This document shows, in pieces, positions 25,892-33,948 of a stretch of DNA of 44,876 nucleotides. Both the position numbers and the translations under genes were made by a program. How positions within the stretch are numbered: the stretch's first letter is position 1; every line of letters begins with the position of its first letter. The stretch is taken from the NCBI GenBank assembly GCA_005879585.1, contig VBKG01000318.1, positions 1 through 44,876 on the forward strand, read 5' to 3'. The DNA is from Deltaproteobacteria bacterium (GTDB taxonomy: Bacteria; Desulfobacterota; Binatia; DP-6). The notes beneath the pieces were generated by a model that saw only the letters and a list, made by a program, of their open reading frames with translations, was not told the DNA's origin and did not search any database.

Positions 25892-26479
25892 TCATGCGCT
25901 GAGGCCCTGGAGCGCGCCCCGGATGACCTCCTCGAGGGCGGCGCCGGCACGGTTCACCTTCTCGACGGCGCGCTCGGCCTCGGGGCGCTTGTAGCCGAGG
26001 TTCACGAGCGCCGAGACCGCCTCGTCGACGACGCCGTCCGTCTGCGCCCGCGGGCGCGCGGCCGCGCTGGCGGCCAGCGCCGCCGCGGGCTCCCGACACT
26101 CGACGACGATCCGCTCGGCGTACTTCTTGCCGACGCCGGCGATCGTCTGCAGGCGCGCGGCGTCGCCGGCGGCGATCGTCGATGCGAGATCCGCGAGCGG
26201 CATCCCGGACAGGACGACGAGCGCGGTGCGCGGGCCGAGGCCCTTCACCTTGCGCAGCAGGTGGAAGAGAGCCCGCTCGCGGTCGGAGAGAAACCCGATC
26301 AGCTCGATCGCGTCCTCGCGGACCTCGGTGTGGATGAGGAGCCGCACCGGCACGCCGGCGGGCGGCAGGTCGGTGAACGTCTGGAGCGAGACGTGGACGG
26401 CGTAGCCGACACCGCCGACGTCGATGACGAGCCGCTCGGGGGATTTCTCGGCGAGCGTGCCGGCGAGGGCGGCGATCAA
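25892..26479 (-). CDS. ruvA: Holliday junction DNA-binding protein RuvA
   Basis: RuvA binds four-way junctions and loads RuvB. From the TTG at 26479 the product is 195 residues and starts MIAALAGTLAEKSPERLVID, matching the family N-terminus. The TTG overlaps the ruvC stop (TTGA) and has GGAGG upstream (GGAGGGTGGTC-TTG). A longer in-frame extension reaching 27022 is antisense-like and was rejected. The OB fold is followed by two helix-hairpin-helix motifs (KVKGLGPRTAL and IAGVGKKYAERI), a Ala-rich linker and the C-terminal RuvB-binding UBA-like domain (EAVSALVNLGYKRPEAERAV). Confidence 0.95.
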   Translation of the reverse strand: MIAALAGTLAEKSPERLVIDVGGVGYAVHVSLQTFTDLPPAGVPVRLLIHTEVREDAIELIGFLSDRERALFHLLRKVKGLGPRTALVVLSGMPLADLASTIAAGDAARLQTIAGVGKKYAERIVVECREPAAALAASAAARPRAQTDGVVDEAVSALVNLGYKRPEAERAVEKVNRAGAALEEVIRGALQGLSA

Positions 26480-27174
26480 GACCACCCTCCGCGGCTGCGC
26501 CGCTCCGGGACGTCCCTTCCGCCGCTGTCGCGTCCCGGGACACACGAGGCGTCCGGCCCGCATTTGCGCCGCTCCGGAGGCGTTTCTTCCGGAGCGGCGG
26601 CGTTTCGCTCGACACGAACGGCCTGCCCCACGCTTGCGCCGCTCCGGGGCGTCCGCCCGCGCCCGGGGACGCGCTCGCGCGCGAGGGCGGTCGCGATGCG
26701 GCGGGCGAGCGGCGCGCGGTCGAGGTGGCAGAGGGCGACGGCGAGCGCGTCGGCCGCGTCGAAGGAGAGACGCGGCGCGACGCCGAGGCGTGCCACGACG
26801 GCGCGCCGGATGGCGGACTTGTCGGCAGCGCCGTGGCCGACGGTGGCGAGCTTCACCTCCGCGGGCGTGTACTCGTGGAGCGCGCTCTCGGCCGTCGCCA
26901 CCGCGGCGAGGACGGCGCCGCGCGCCTCGCCGAGGCGCAGCGCGCTTTGCGGATTGCGCGCGACGAACGCCCGTTCGACGGCGACGGCGGCCGGCGTCCA
27001 TCTGCCCATGAGGCGTACACACTCCGCATGGAGGCGCGCCAATCGGACCGCGGCCGTCGCGCGCGACCCGAGCGCGATCGTCCCGCTCGCCACATGGCGC
27101 AGCCCGAGGCCACGCTCCTCCACGACCCCCCAGCCCGTCAGCCGGCTACCGGGATCGATGCCGAGCACCCGCAA
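26476..27174 (-). CDS. ruvC: Holliday junction resolvase RuvC with repeat-derived C-terminal extension
   Basis: RuvC is the nuclease that cleaves junctions processed by RuvAB. It shows the catalytic D7 (LGIDPGSRLTGWGVVE), the second acidic residue in AAVAVERAFVARNPQSA, and the C-terminal pair in LSFDAADALAVALCH. The TTG start at 27174 is preceded by GGAGG. The conserved protein ends near residue 170. A further ~60 residues, rich in Arg, Pro and Gly, are encoded by a repeated 69-70-base motif (PERRKCG, PERRSRG). This tail is probably not part of the original enzyme and may have come from insertion of a short repeat. The total length of 232 residues is well above the usual ~160-180. Confidence 0.93.
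   Translation of the reverse strand: MRVLGIDPGSRLTGWGVVEERGLGLRHVASGTIALGSRATAAVRLARLHAECVRLMGRWTPAAVAVERAFVARNPQSALRLGEARGAVLAAVATAESALHEYTPAEVKLATVGHGAADKSAIRRAVVARLGVAPRLSFDAADALAVALCHLDRAPLARRIATALARERVPGRGRTPRSGASVGQAVRVERNAAAPEETPPERRKCGPDASCVPGRDSGGRDVPERRSRGGWS
26496..26647 (-). repeat. Short repeats at the 3' end of ruvC
   Basis: The minus-strand motif CCGGAGCGGCGCA occurs at 26647-26635, 26577-26565 and 26508-26496, spaced 70 and 69 bases, with similar but imperfect sequence between. An inverted partial copy lies at 26586-26601. The repeats stop just before the ruvA ribosome binding site. Confidence 0.75.
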
Positions 27175-27192
27175 CCACCCCTCCGCTCCTCA

Positions 27193-27945
27193 TCACGCCG
27201 CCGACAGCCGCTCGAGCTCCTCCGCCGCGATGTCCATGTTCGAGGACACCGACTGGACGTCCTCGTGGTCCTCGAGCGCCTCGAGGAGCCGCACCATCTG
27301 CTCGGCCGTCTTGCCCGAGATCGCGACCGTCGATTGCGGCATCATCGTGACCTCGGCCGACGCGAGCGGCACCGACGTCGTCTCGAGCGCGGTCTTGACC
27401 GCGTCGAACCGATCGGGCGCCGTGACGATCTCGAGGATGTCTCCCGACTCCCGAACGTCGTCCGCACCCGCCTCGAGCGCGACCTCCATGACACGGTCCT
27501 CGTCGAGGTTCCGCCGCTCGACCGTGACGAGGCCGCACTTCTGGAACATCCACCCGACCGAGCCGGAGGCGCCGAGGTTGCCGCCATACTTCTGGATCAG
27601 GCTGCGGACGTCGGCGACGGTGCGGTTCCGGTTATCCGTCAGTGCGTGGACCAGGATCGCGACGCCGCCCGGGCCGTATCCCTCGTAGGTCACCTCGTCG
27701 TACGTGACGCCTTCGAGATCGCCCGTGCCCTTCTTGATGGCGCGGTCGATGTTGTCGGTCGGCATGCTGTTCTGGCGCGCCGTCAGCACCGCGGTCCTGA
27801 GACGCGGATTGGCGTTGATGTCGCCGCCGCCGAGACGCGCGGCAACGGTGATCTCCTTGATCAGCTTGGTGAACAGCTTGCCGCGCCGGGCATCCTTCAG
27901 AGCCTTCTTGTGCTTGATCGAGCTCCACTTCGAATGACCGGACAT
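27193..27945 (-). CDS. yebC: YebC/PmpR family protein
   Basis: The 250-residue product starts MSGHSKWSSIKHKKALKDA, the invariant family N-terminus, and continues with NPRLRTAVLTARQNSMP, then YEGYGPGGVAILVHALTDN and NRTVADVRSLIQKYGGNLG. Family members act as transcriptional regulators or as translation factors at proline-rich stretches; which role applies here cannot be told. Position immediately before ruvC is the widespread arrangement. It is the first gene of a four-gene minus-strand group and diverges from the rlpA-like gene. Confidence 0.97.
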   Translation of the reverse strand: MSGHSKWSSIKHKKALKDARRGKLFTKLIKEITVAARLGGGDINANPRLRTAVLTARQNSMPTDNIDRAIKKGTGDLEGVTYDEVTYEGYGPGGVAILVHALTDNRNRTVADVRSLIQKYGGNLGASGSVGWMFQKCGLVTVERRNLDEDRVMEVALEAGADDVRESGDILEIVTAPDRFDAVKTALETTSVPLASAEVTMMPQSTVAISGKTAEQMVRLLEALEDHEDVQSVSSNMDIAAEELERLSAA

Positions 27946-28050
27946 CGGGACCTGCGGCGTGGTTACCACAAGCCTCCCGTCGAGTAAACGTAAAAACCCC
28001 GTGCGAAAACTTGAGCGGCCGCACGGCGCCCGCCATAATGCGCGCCGGGG

Positions 28051-28725
28051 ATGGGGCGGTCGTGGTGGGGCGCGGTGCTCGTCGTCTACCTGCTCGCAGG
28101 CTGTGCGCCCATGCGCACCAGTCCGCCCGCGCCACCGCCGGTGATCGACGGCGTCCAGCTCGGCGTCGCCTCGTGGTACGGTCCCGGCTTTCACGGCAAC
28201 CGCACCGCCAACGGAGAGATCTATGACCAGTACGAGCTGACGGCTGCCCATCGCACGCTGCCGCTCGGAACACGCGTCATGGTCACCAACCTCTCCAACG
28301 GTCGCGCGGTGGAGGTCCGGATCAACGACCGCGGGCCGTTCGTCGGCGGCCGCGCCATCGACCTGTCGTATGCGGCGGCGTGCGTGCTCCACATAGTCGG
28401 TCCCGGCACGGCGCGCGTCCGGATCGAGGTGCTCCCGCCGGCGACGCAGGTGGCCGAGCGCACCGGCGCGCCGCCACAGCCACCGCCTGTCCGCTATCTC
28501 GTGCAGGTCGCCTCGCTCGCCGACCCCGCCCGGGCGCAGCATCTCCGTCGCGTGCTCGGCACGCGCTTCCCCGACGCTCACGTGGCACTCCTCGACACCG
28601 ATGCCACCCGGTACTACCGGGTGCTGATGGGCCCCTACGCGCTGCGCGCCGCCGCCGCCGCGCGTAGCGAGATGATGACGCGGCTCGGCTACCCCGTCGT
28701 GATCATGGAAGACTGGCGGCCGTGA
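28051..28725 (+). CDS. rlpA: RlpA-like lipoprotein with SPOR domain
   Basis: RlpA proteins are outer-membrane lipoproteins that cleave glycan strands lacking stem peptides at division sites in some species. The 224-residue product has a lipoprotein signal (LLAGC, Cys18) and a double-psi beta-barrel with GVASWYGPGFHGNRTANGE and the acidic residues corresponding to the proposed catalytic Glu (GEIYD) and Asp (INDRGPF). A C-terminal SPOR domain (about 146-222, VRYLVQVASLADPARAQ ... YYRVLMGPYAL) would bind denuded peptidoglycan. It overlaps the next gene as GTGA. Confidence 0.95.
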   Translation: MGRSWWGAVLVVYLLAGCAPMRTSPPAPPPVIDGVQLGVASWYGPGFHGNRTANGEIYDQYELTAAHRTLPLGTRVMVTNLSNGRAVEVRINDRGPFVGGRAIDLSYAAACVLHIVGPGTARVRIEVLPPATQVAERTGAPPQPPPVRYLVQVASLADPARAQHLRRVLGTRFPDAHVALLDTDATRYYRVLMGPYALRAAAAARSEMMTRLGYPVVIMEDWRP

Positions 28726-29972
28726 GCCGCCGCGCCGTGTTCCTCGCCGTCGCGCTGGCCGCCGGCTGCGTCCGCGGCCGGATCGTGCACGACGGACGGG
28801 TGAACGCGGACGCCCTCGCGACCGTCGTCCGCGACCTGCCGGCGCTCCGCGGCCAGGACTTCGGCCGCCCGGTCCCCGCCGTCGCCCTCCCGCCCGCCGA
28901 CGTCGCCGCGTGGGTCCGTCGCGACATCGATCTGTCCTATCCGGGAGACGACCTCGAGCGCGTCTCGGCCGTCTACCAGCGGCTCGGCCTGTTGCCCGCC
29001 GGCACCGCATTGCGCGCCGCGCTCGAGGATCTCTACCGGGGACAGATCGCCGCCTTCTACGACCCGCGGTCGAAGCAGCTCGTGCTCGCGACCGAGGCGC
29101 TCGGGACGGGCGGGCCCGCAGTCCGACTCCTGTCGCTGCTCTCCGGCCATGACCTCGTCGGCGAGCTGCTCGTCGCGCACGAGCTGACGCACGCACTGCA
29201 GGACCAGCACTGGGGGCTGCCGACGGAACCCGAGCCTTTGGCGAACTCGTACAGCGACCGGATTCTGGCCCGTCGCGCGCTCCTCGAAGGCGACGCGACG
29301 CTGGCCGGCTTCGCCTACGTGCAGCGCGGGACGCCGTCGCGCGCCACCATCGACCGGATCGAGCGGCAGCTGCACGCGATCGCGCCCACGCTGGCCGCCG
29401 AGTACCCGCGGGTGCCCGAGATCGTGCGCGCGTCGCTCGCGTTCCAGTACGACGCCGGGACGGCGTTCGCCGGCTGGGCGCTCGCGGAAGGCGGCTGGAC
29501 CGCGGTGGACCGCGCCGAGGCCGATCCGCCCGAATCGACCGAGCAGGTCCTGCACCCCGCGCGCTACTTCGGAGTGCGCGATCGGCCGTTCGAGATCGCC
29601 CTTCACGGCACGGAGGAGATGGAGGCCGCGGGATGGCGTCGCGTGCTCGAAGATACGCTCGGCGAGCTCTCGATTCGCATCCTCGCCCGTCGCGCGCGCA
29701 CCGAGGATGCCGCCGCGGCGGTGGCCGACGGCTGGGGCGGTGATCGGCTGCGCGCGCTCGCGCGGGGCGACGAGCTCGTCCTCGTGTGGGCCACCGCCTG
29801 GGACGGCCCCGGCGACGCGATCGAGTTCCTCGACGCGATGCGCGAGGCCGTGCCTGACGCCCGCGTCGAACGTCGGGGCGAGCGCGTGCTCGTGCTCGTG
29901 GGCCCTTCGTCGCTGCTCGACGGGCTCTCTGCACGCATCTGGGGACGGACCACGGCGCGCCGCACCGGTTGA
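28722..29972 (+). CDS. Lipoprotein with HExxH metallopeptidase-like motif
   Basis: This is a 416-residue protein of no family I can name with certainty. The N-terminus is a lipoprotein signal (LAVALAAGC, Cys16), so it is probably membrane-attached outside the cytoplasm. Residues 150-164 contain LVAHELTHALQDQHW, a zinc-metallopeptidase HExxH motif (H153, E154, H157). A downstream Glu in ARRALLEGDATLAG (E189) is well placed as the third ligand of a gluzincin-like site. The C-terminal part (about 300-415) is alpha/beta with ELVLVWATAWDGPGDAIEF. The GTG start overlaps rlpA, so the two lipoproteins are probably co-translated, suggesting a shared envelope role. Peptidase activity is inferred, not shown. 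Confidence 0.75.
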   Translation: MSRRAVFLAVALAAGCVRGRIVHDGRVNADALATVVRDLPALRGQDFGRPVPAVALPPADVAAWVRRDIDLSYPGDDLERVSAVYQRLGLLPAGTALRAALEDLYRGQIAAFYDPRSKQLVLATEALGTGGPAVRLLSLLSGHDLVGELLVAHELTHALQDQHWGLPTEPEPLANSYSDRILARRALLEGDATLAGFAYVQRGTPSRATIDRIERQLHAIAPTLAAEYPRVPEIVRASLAFQYDAGTAFAGWALAEGGWTAVDRAEADPPESTEQVLHPARYFGVRDRPFEIALHGTEEMEAAGWRRVLEDTLGELSIRILARRARTEDAAAAVADGWGGDRLRALARGDELVLVWATAWDGPGDAIEFLDAMREAVPDARVERRGERVLVLVGPSSLLDGLSARIWGRTTARRTG

Positions 29973-30016
29973 CCAGAGGTATTGCCAACGCGGTCAGCGC
30001 TCCATATGACGCGCGC

Positions 30017-31147
30017 ATGGCGAGGGTCTCCCTGCTCGGCGTCGAGGGCGCGTTGCGACCGCCCGGGCACGTTGCGCGCGAGTTGCGCGAGGATCGGGTC
30101 GCCGACGTCGCGGTGCTCGAGGATCATCTGTTCGGCACCATCCCGGCGTACGCGCGCCTTCTCTGCCGCCAGCTCGCGCTCGTGCGGCGTCCGTGGTTGG
30201 TCCAGGCGGACGCCGCCATGCTCGACCGCTCGCTTCTGCGTCTCGCGGCGCAGAGCGGCTGTCGCGGCTTCGTCCTCGGTCCGGACCCCGACCCGATGCG
30301 ACGCACCGGCGACGGCGTCTTCGACGGCGGGTCGCTGCGCACCGCGGCCGCCGACCTGCGCCGCATCCGCCGCGCTGGGCTCCTCACCATCGTTCACCTG
30401 ACCCTCGGCCGTCCCGGTGACGACGCGGGTGTCTTCGGGCGCGCCGTCTGGCTCTGCAAGGCGGGACGGGTCGCGTTCCCGCGGCTCGCGGGACCGCCGG
30501 CGCCTGTCATCCTCGCGCCGGCACAGCTCAACGCCGACGACGTACAGAGCGGTCTCGAATGGGCCCGACGCGAGCTGCACACCCATCGTGCCATCTGGCG
30601 CCGCACGGCGCAGCTGAACGGCGCGGGCACGGCGGCGCTGGTTGCAAACTACCGCGCCCGTCGCGCGATCGTCGCCGCGCCGCGCGTCGAGGCGACGGCG
30701 GCGATGCGGCTGGCCCGCGCGCTCGCGCGACCGATTCGCATCCGCGAGCGCGTGGCGTTCGTGTCGATCCTCGTCGGCGCCCGCGGGGACCAGATGCGGC
30801 ACGCGTGGCTGCGCGTTCGCACCATGCGGGACGAGACGCTCGCCGCCCTCGTGATCCGCCTCGAGGGCACCCTCGACGCCCGGGCCGCCCGCATGCTGGT
30901 CGCGAGGGTCCGCCGCGCGATCGGCCGCACGCAGGAGCGCATCGTCGTCGACCTCGGCGGCCTCGAGCGCGTGTCATCGACCGTGCTCACGCGCTTCCTC
31001 GAGGAGCACGCCGGGCACCTCGAGGCGCTCCGCGGCCGCCTCGCGTTCCGCAACCTCCGACCGGCGCTCGACGCGGTACGGCGCAATCTGCATGGCATGC
31101 TGCCGAATGCGGCGATCCTCGAGCATGCGCTCGAAGAGGCGAGCTGA
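30017..31147 (+). CDS. Radical-SAM-like barrel remnant fused to a STAS domain
   Basis: The C-terminal ~100 residues are a STAS domain (ALVIRLEGTLDARAARMLVA ... ERIVVDLGGLERVSSTVLTR), the fold of anti-sigma-factor antagonists; the switch Ser is kept in VSS. The N-terminal ~260 residues resemble the later strands of B12-binding/radical SAM enzymes of the type with a DUF4070 tail: RRPWLVQADAAMLDRSLLRL, then AAQSGCRGFVLGPDPDP and VILAPAQLNADDVQSGLEWA with HTHRAIWRR. The CxxxCxxC cluster motif expected upstream is missing, so it should not be an active radical SAM enzyme. A TTG at 29969, overlapping the previous stop as TTGA, would add 16 residues; neither start has a clear ribosome binding site. 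Confidence 0.75.
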   Translation: MARVSLLGVEGALRPPGHVARELREDRVADVAVLEDHLFGTIPAYARLLCRQLALVRRPWLVQADAAMLDRSLLRLAAQSGCRGFVLGPDPDPMRRTGDGVFDGGSLRTAAADLRRIRRAGLLTIVHLTLGRPGDDAGVFGRAVWLCKAGRVAFPRLAGPPAPVILAPAQLNADDVQSGLEWARRELHTHRAIWRRTAQLNGAGTAALVANYRARRAIVAAPRVEATAAMRLARALARPIRIRERVAFVSILVGARGDQMRHAWLRVRTMRDETLAALVIRLEGTLDARAARMLVARVRRAIGRTQERIVVDLGGLERVSSTVLTRFLEEHAGHLEALRGRLAFRNLRPALDAVRRNLHGMLPNAAILEHALEEAS

Positions 31148-31151
31148 GACG

Positions 31152-33377
31152 CTACCCGGCAACCCCCTCCGCGACGAGCGCGGCGATTCGCTCCGCGTCG
31201 TAGCCGAGTTCCGCAAGCACACTGTCCCGGTCGGCACCGAGCAGCGGCGCAGGACGGCCGAGCGTCGCGGGCGTCGCGTCCAGGTGAATGAATGGACCGA
31301 CGACGTCGAGCCGCCCGAGGGTCGGATGCGCGAGCTCGCCGAGACAACCGCTCGCGCGCAGCCAGGGATGGTTCCATATCTCGGCCGCCTCGAGCGCCGG
31401 CGCCGCCGGCACGCCGGCGGCGGCCAGCCGCGCGAGGGCATCGGTGCGCGCCCATGCCGCGAACGTCTGCGTGAGCGCGGCAGCAGCGGCGCCGTCGGCT
31501 GGATCGGTAGCCGTGAGGCCGATGCCGGCCAGCGCCCCGAGCGCCGCCGCCTCGACATCGGACGGCGCCGCAACACAGATCCATCCGTCCCGGCACGCGT
31601 ACAGCCGGCGGCTTGCCGCGGGGCCGAGGTAGTCGCGGCCACCCACGGCGTCCGGTGGGCGCCCGTCGAACAAAATCATCTGCGCCGCCTGGTCCACGAA
31701 CGCGGTACGAAAGAGGCTCACGTCGACGTGCTGGCCGCGGCCAGTCCGCTCGCGGGCGACGAGCGCGGCAACGGTGGCGAGCGCACCGAGGGCGCCTGCG
31801 CAGTAGTCGTTGTAGGCGATCATGTGCAGCACCGGGGCGTCGTCGCCGCCCTGCGCCGCCGCGAAGCCGGACCGCGCCTGGAAGATGGGGTCGAAGCCGG
31901 GCAACGCAGCAAGGGGGCCGGACGAGCCGTAGCCGGTGATCGACACGTGCACCAGCCGCGCGTTCAGGCGCGCCAGGTGATCCCAGCCGATCCCGAGCCG
32001 GTCCATGACACCCGGGCGGAAGTTCTCGACGACGACGTCGGCGCGGCGGACGAGGTCGAGGAATACCTCGTGGCCCGCTGCGCGCTTCAGGTCGAGCACC
32101 AGCGAGCGCTTGCCGCGGTTCCAGCCGACGAAGCCGAAGAGCTGGAAGCGGAACGGATCGCCGCCCGGCGCCTCGACCTTGACGACGTCGGCACCCAGCT
32201 CGGCGAGCAGCAGCGGACAGAACGGACCCGCGATGAAATTGCTGAGGTCGAGGACACGGATCCCCTCGAGGCAGGCGCGCGGTCCGTCGCGGGACGGAGC
32301 GTGCGACGCGCGCGCCGACCCCGCCGCCTCGGCCAGGACCGCCGCCGTATCGGCGCCCGGGATCGACGCCGGGCGCGGCCGCGGCGCGGGTGTGTCGGAG
32401 AAGACCGCGGGCGCGGGCGGCTGCCACGTCGTCCCGAGCACGGGATCGTCGACGGGAACGGCGAGGCCCAGCGCGCGCGCTTCCGGATCACACAGAAAGT
32501 CGGCGCGTGTGCCGACGCCCCCGCATGGTACGTCGGCCGCGCGCAACGCCGTGACCCACGCGGCCGTCGGGCGTGTGGCGAAGATCGGCTCGAGCTCGCC
32601 GCGGACGAGCGCGCGCACGTCGGCGCCGTAGAACGTCATCGGATCGCCCTGGAGTCGCGGATGCGCGAGCAGGTCCACGCGGTCGAGCGCGGTGAGGAGC
32701 TTCGTCCAGAACGCCTGCGTGAGGGCGCCGACGAAGAGCCAGCCGTCGGCCGTCGGATAGAGCCCGTAGCTCGGATAGACGCCGCGTGGATCGCCGCCCG
32801 CGGAGAGCGACCCGCGGTGGCCGGCGCCGGAGACGAACGTGCCGCTGTTGAGCGCGAGCGCGGCGGCGAGGCCGCTCACCTCGACCGCCTGGCCGGGCGC
32901 ACCGCGCCGGCGGGCCAGGATCGCGGCGCTCACGCCGAGCGCGGCCAGGATGCCGGTCATGTAGCCGATCATCGGCGTGACGAGCCAGACGGGCCGGCCC
33001 GACCACGACCACTGCAGCGCCTGCGCGCCCCCCGCCGCCGCGAGCAGCGCCTCGTCCGGCGGCAGGCCGACAGCCGCCCGTCCCCATGCAGACACCCGGC
33101 AGCGGACGAGTTCCGCATCCGGCGGCGGCATGGACTCGTCCGTCAGCACCCCGTCGACCCGCACGAGGAGCGCGCGCTCGGCCCCCGCGTCGAGTGATAC
33201 GGACCGCTTGCCGCGCGCGAGGACGTGGTCACCCGCGGTCGCGCGGGCCGCACTCGCGGCCTCCACCTTCACGACCTCGGCGCCGAGCTCGCTCAGGAGG
33301 AACCCTGCATACGTCGCGGCGAGCGAGCGGGCGCGTTCGAGGATGCGGAAACCAGCCAGCGGCGGCAGCTCGGGCAC
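31152..33377 (-). CDS. Tandem two-domain class III (CaiB/BaiF) CoA-transferase
   Basis: Family III CoA-transferases move CoA between carboxylic acids. Normal subunits have ~400 residues; this 741-residue protein contains two. The C-terminal copy (~368-741) is complete, with EGIRVLDLSNFIAGPFCPLL, then ELGADVVKVEAPGGDPFR and the catalytic Asp D552 in GQHVDVSLF. The N-terminal copy (~1-330) is diverged and has Glu at the equivalent site (E166, GQAVEVSG). It also lacks part of the GDP-R/G loop, so it may be structural. Physiological dimers of the family are interlaced, so fusion of active and degenerate copies would give a pseudo-heterodimer. Substrates are unknown. The gene ends 4 bases from the convergent STAS gene. 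Confidence 0.9.
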   Translation of the reverse strand: MPELPPLAGFRILERARSLAATYAGFLLSELGAEVVKVEAASAARATAGDHVLARGKRSVSLDAGAERALLVRVDGVLTDESMPPPDAELVRCRVSAWGRAAVGLPPDEALLAAAGGAQALQWSWSGRPVWLVTPMIGYMTGILAALGVSAAILARRRGAPGQAVEVSGLAAALALNSGTFVSGAGHRGSLSAGGDPRGVYPSYGLYPTADGWLFVGALTQAFWTKLLTALDRVDLLAHPRLQGDPMTFYGADVRALVRGELEPIFATRPTAAWVTALRAADVPCGGVGTRADFLCDPEARALGLAVPVDDPVLGTTWQPPAPAVFSDTPAPRPRPASIPGADTAAVLAEAAGSARASHAPSRDGPRACLEGIRVLDLSNFIAGPFCPLLLAELGADVVKVEAPGGDPFRFQLFGFVGWNRGKRSLVLDLKRAAGHEVFLDLVRRADVVVENFRPGVMDRLGIGWDHLARLNARLVHVSITGYGSSGPLAALPGFDPIFQARSGFAAAQGGDDAPVLHMIAYNDYCAGALGALATVAALVARERTGRGQHVDVSLFRTAFVDQAAQMILFDGRPPDAVGGRDYLGPAASRRLYACRDGWICVAAPSDVEAAALGALAGIGLTATDPADGAAAAALTQTFAAWARTDALARLAAAGVPAAPALEAAEIWNHPWLRASGCLGELAHPTLGRLDVVGPFIHLDATPATLGRPAPLLGADRDSVLAELGYDAERIAALVAEGVAG

Positions 33378-33449
33378 GGCACGGGAAGAAACCGCGCGAC
33401 CACGAAGGTGTCAACGCGGTCGATCAGCGCCGCGCGGCCCGCTACTCTC

Positions 33450-33935
33450 TCATTGCTTCGCCGCCCAGTCAGCGACGACGGACGCCGCGCGGCGTGCGTC
33501 CTCGTCGTCGAGCGCGCGCGATTGGTGCGTCAGCTCGAGCGTCACGCCGTTCGGATCGCCGAAGTAGATCGACAGCCAGGTGTCGTCGTGGTTGACCGGC
33601 CCGGTGACGTGCACGCCGTGGTGGGCGAGACGCTCCTGCCACGCGGCCAGTGTCTCCTTGGAGTCGACGCTCAGCGCCAGGTGGCGGATCCAGCGTGGGA
33701 GCCCGTCGCTCGCAGGTCGCTTCAGGCCTTCGGCCTCGAAGAACGCGATGATCTCGCCGCTCTCCATCGCGAAGAACGTATGGAGGAACCGCTGGCGCTC
33801 GGGCTCGCTCACGCCCTCGAGCGCCGCCACCAACCGGAAGCCCATGACCTCGGTATAAAACCGGATCGTCGCGGCGGTATCGAAGGTCGGGTACGCGACG
33901 TGGTTCAGCCGGATCGCGATGCGGGGCGTTGCCAT
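33450..33935 (-). CDS. VOC superfamily (glyoxalase/dioxygenase-like) protein
   Basis: This is a 161-residue protein with two beta-alpha-beta-beta-beta modules. Predicted metal ligands follow the usual pattern: H12 (LNHVAYPTFD), E61 (ESGEIIAFF), H85 (IRHLALSV) and E134 (GVTLELTH). The WLSIYFGDPNGVTLEL segment is a strong VOC signature. It could be a lyase, isomerase or dioxygenase; the reaction cannot be assigned. It lies 13 bases after the deacetylase gene and before the CoA-transferase on the same strand, so the three may form an operon. Confidence 0.9.
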   Translation of the reverse strand: MATPRIAIRLNHVAYPTFDTAATIRFYTEVMGFRLVAALEGVSEPERQRFLHTFFAMESGEIIAFFEAEGLKRPASDGLPRWIRHLALSVDSKETLAAWQERLAHHGVHVTGPVNHDDTWLSIYFGDPNGVTLELTHQSRALDDEDARRAASVVADWAAKQ

Positions 33936-33948
33936 GGGGTCCTCCTCT

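Noticed and set aside
25892-27022. 376-residue version of RuvA
   Set aside because: The extra N-terminus is out-of-frame ruvC sequence; the TTG at 26479 overlaps the ruvC stop and gives the family N-terminus.
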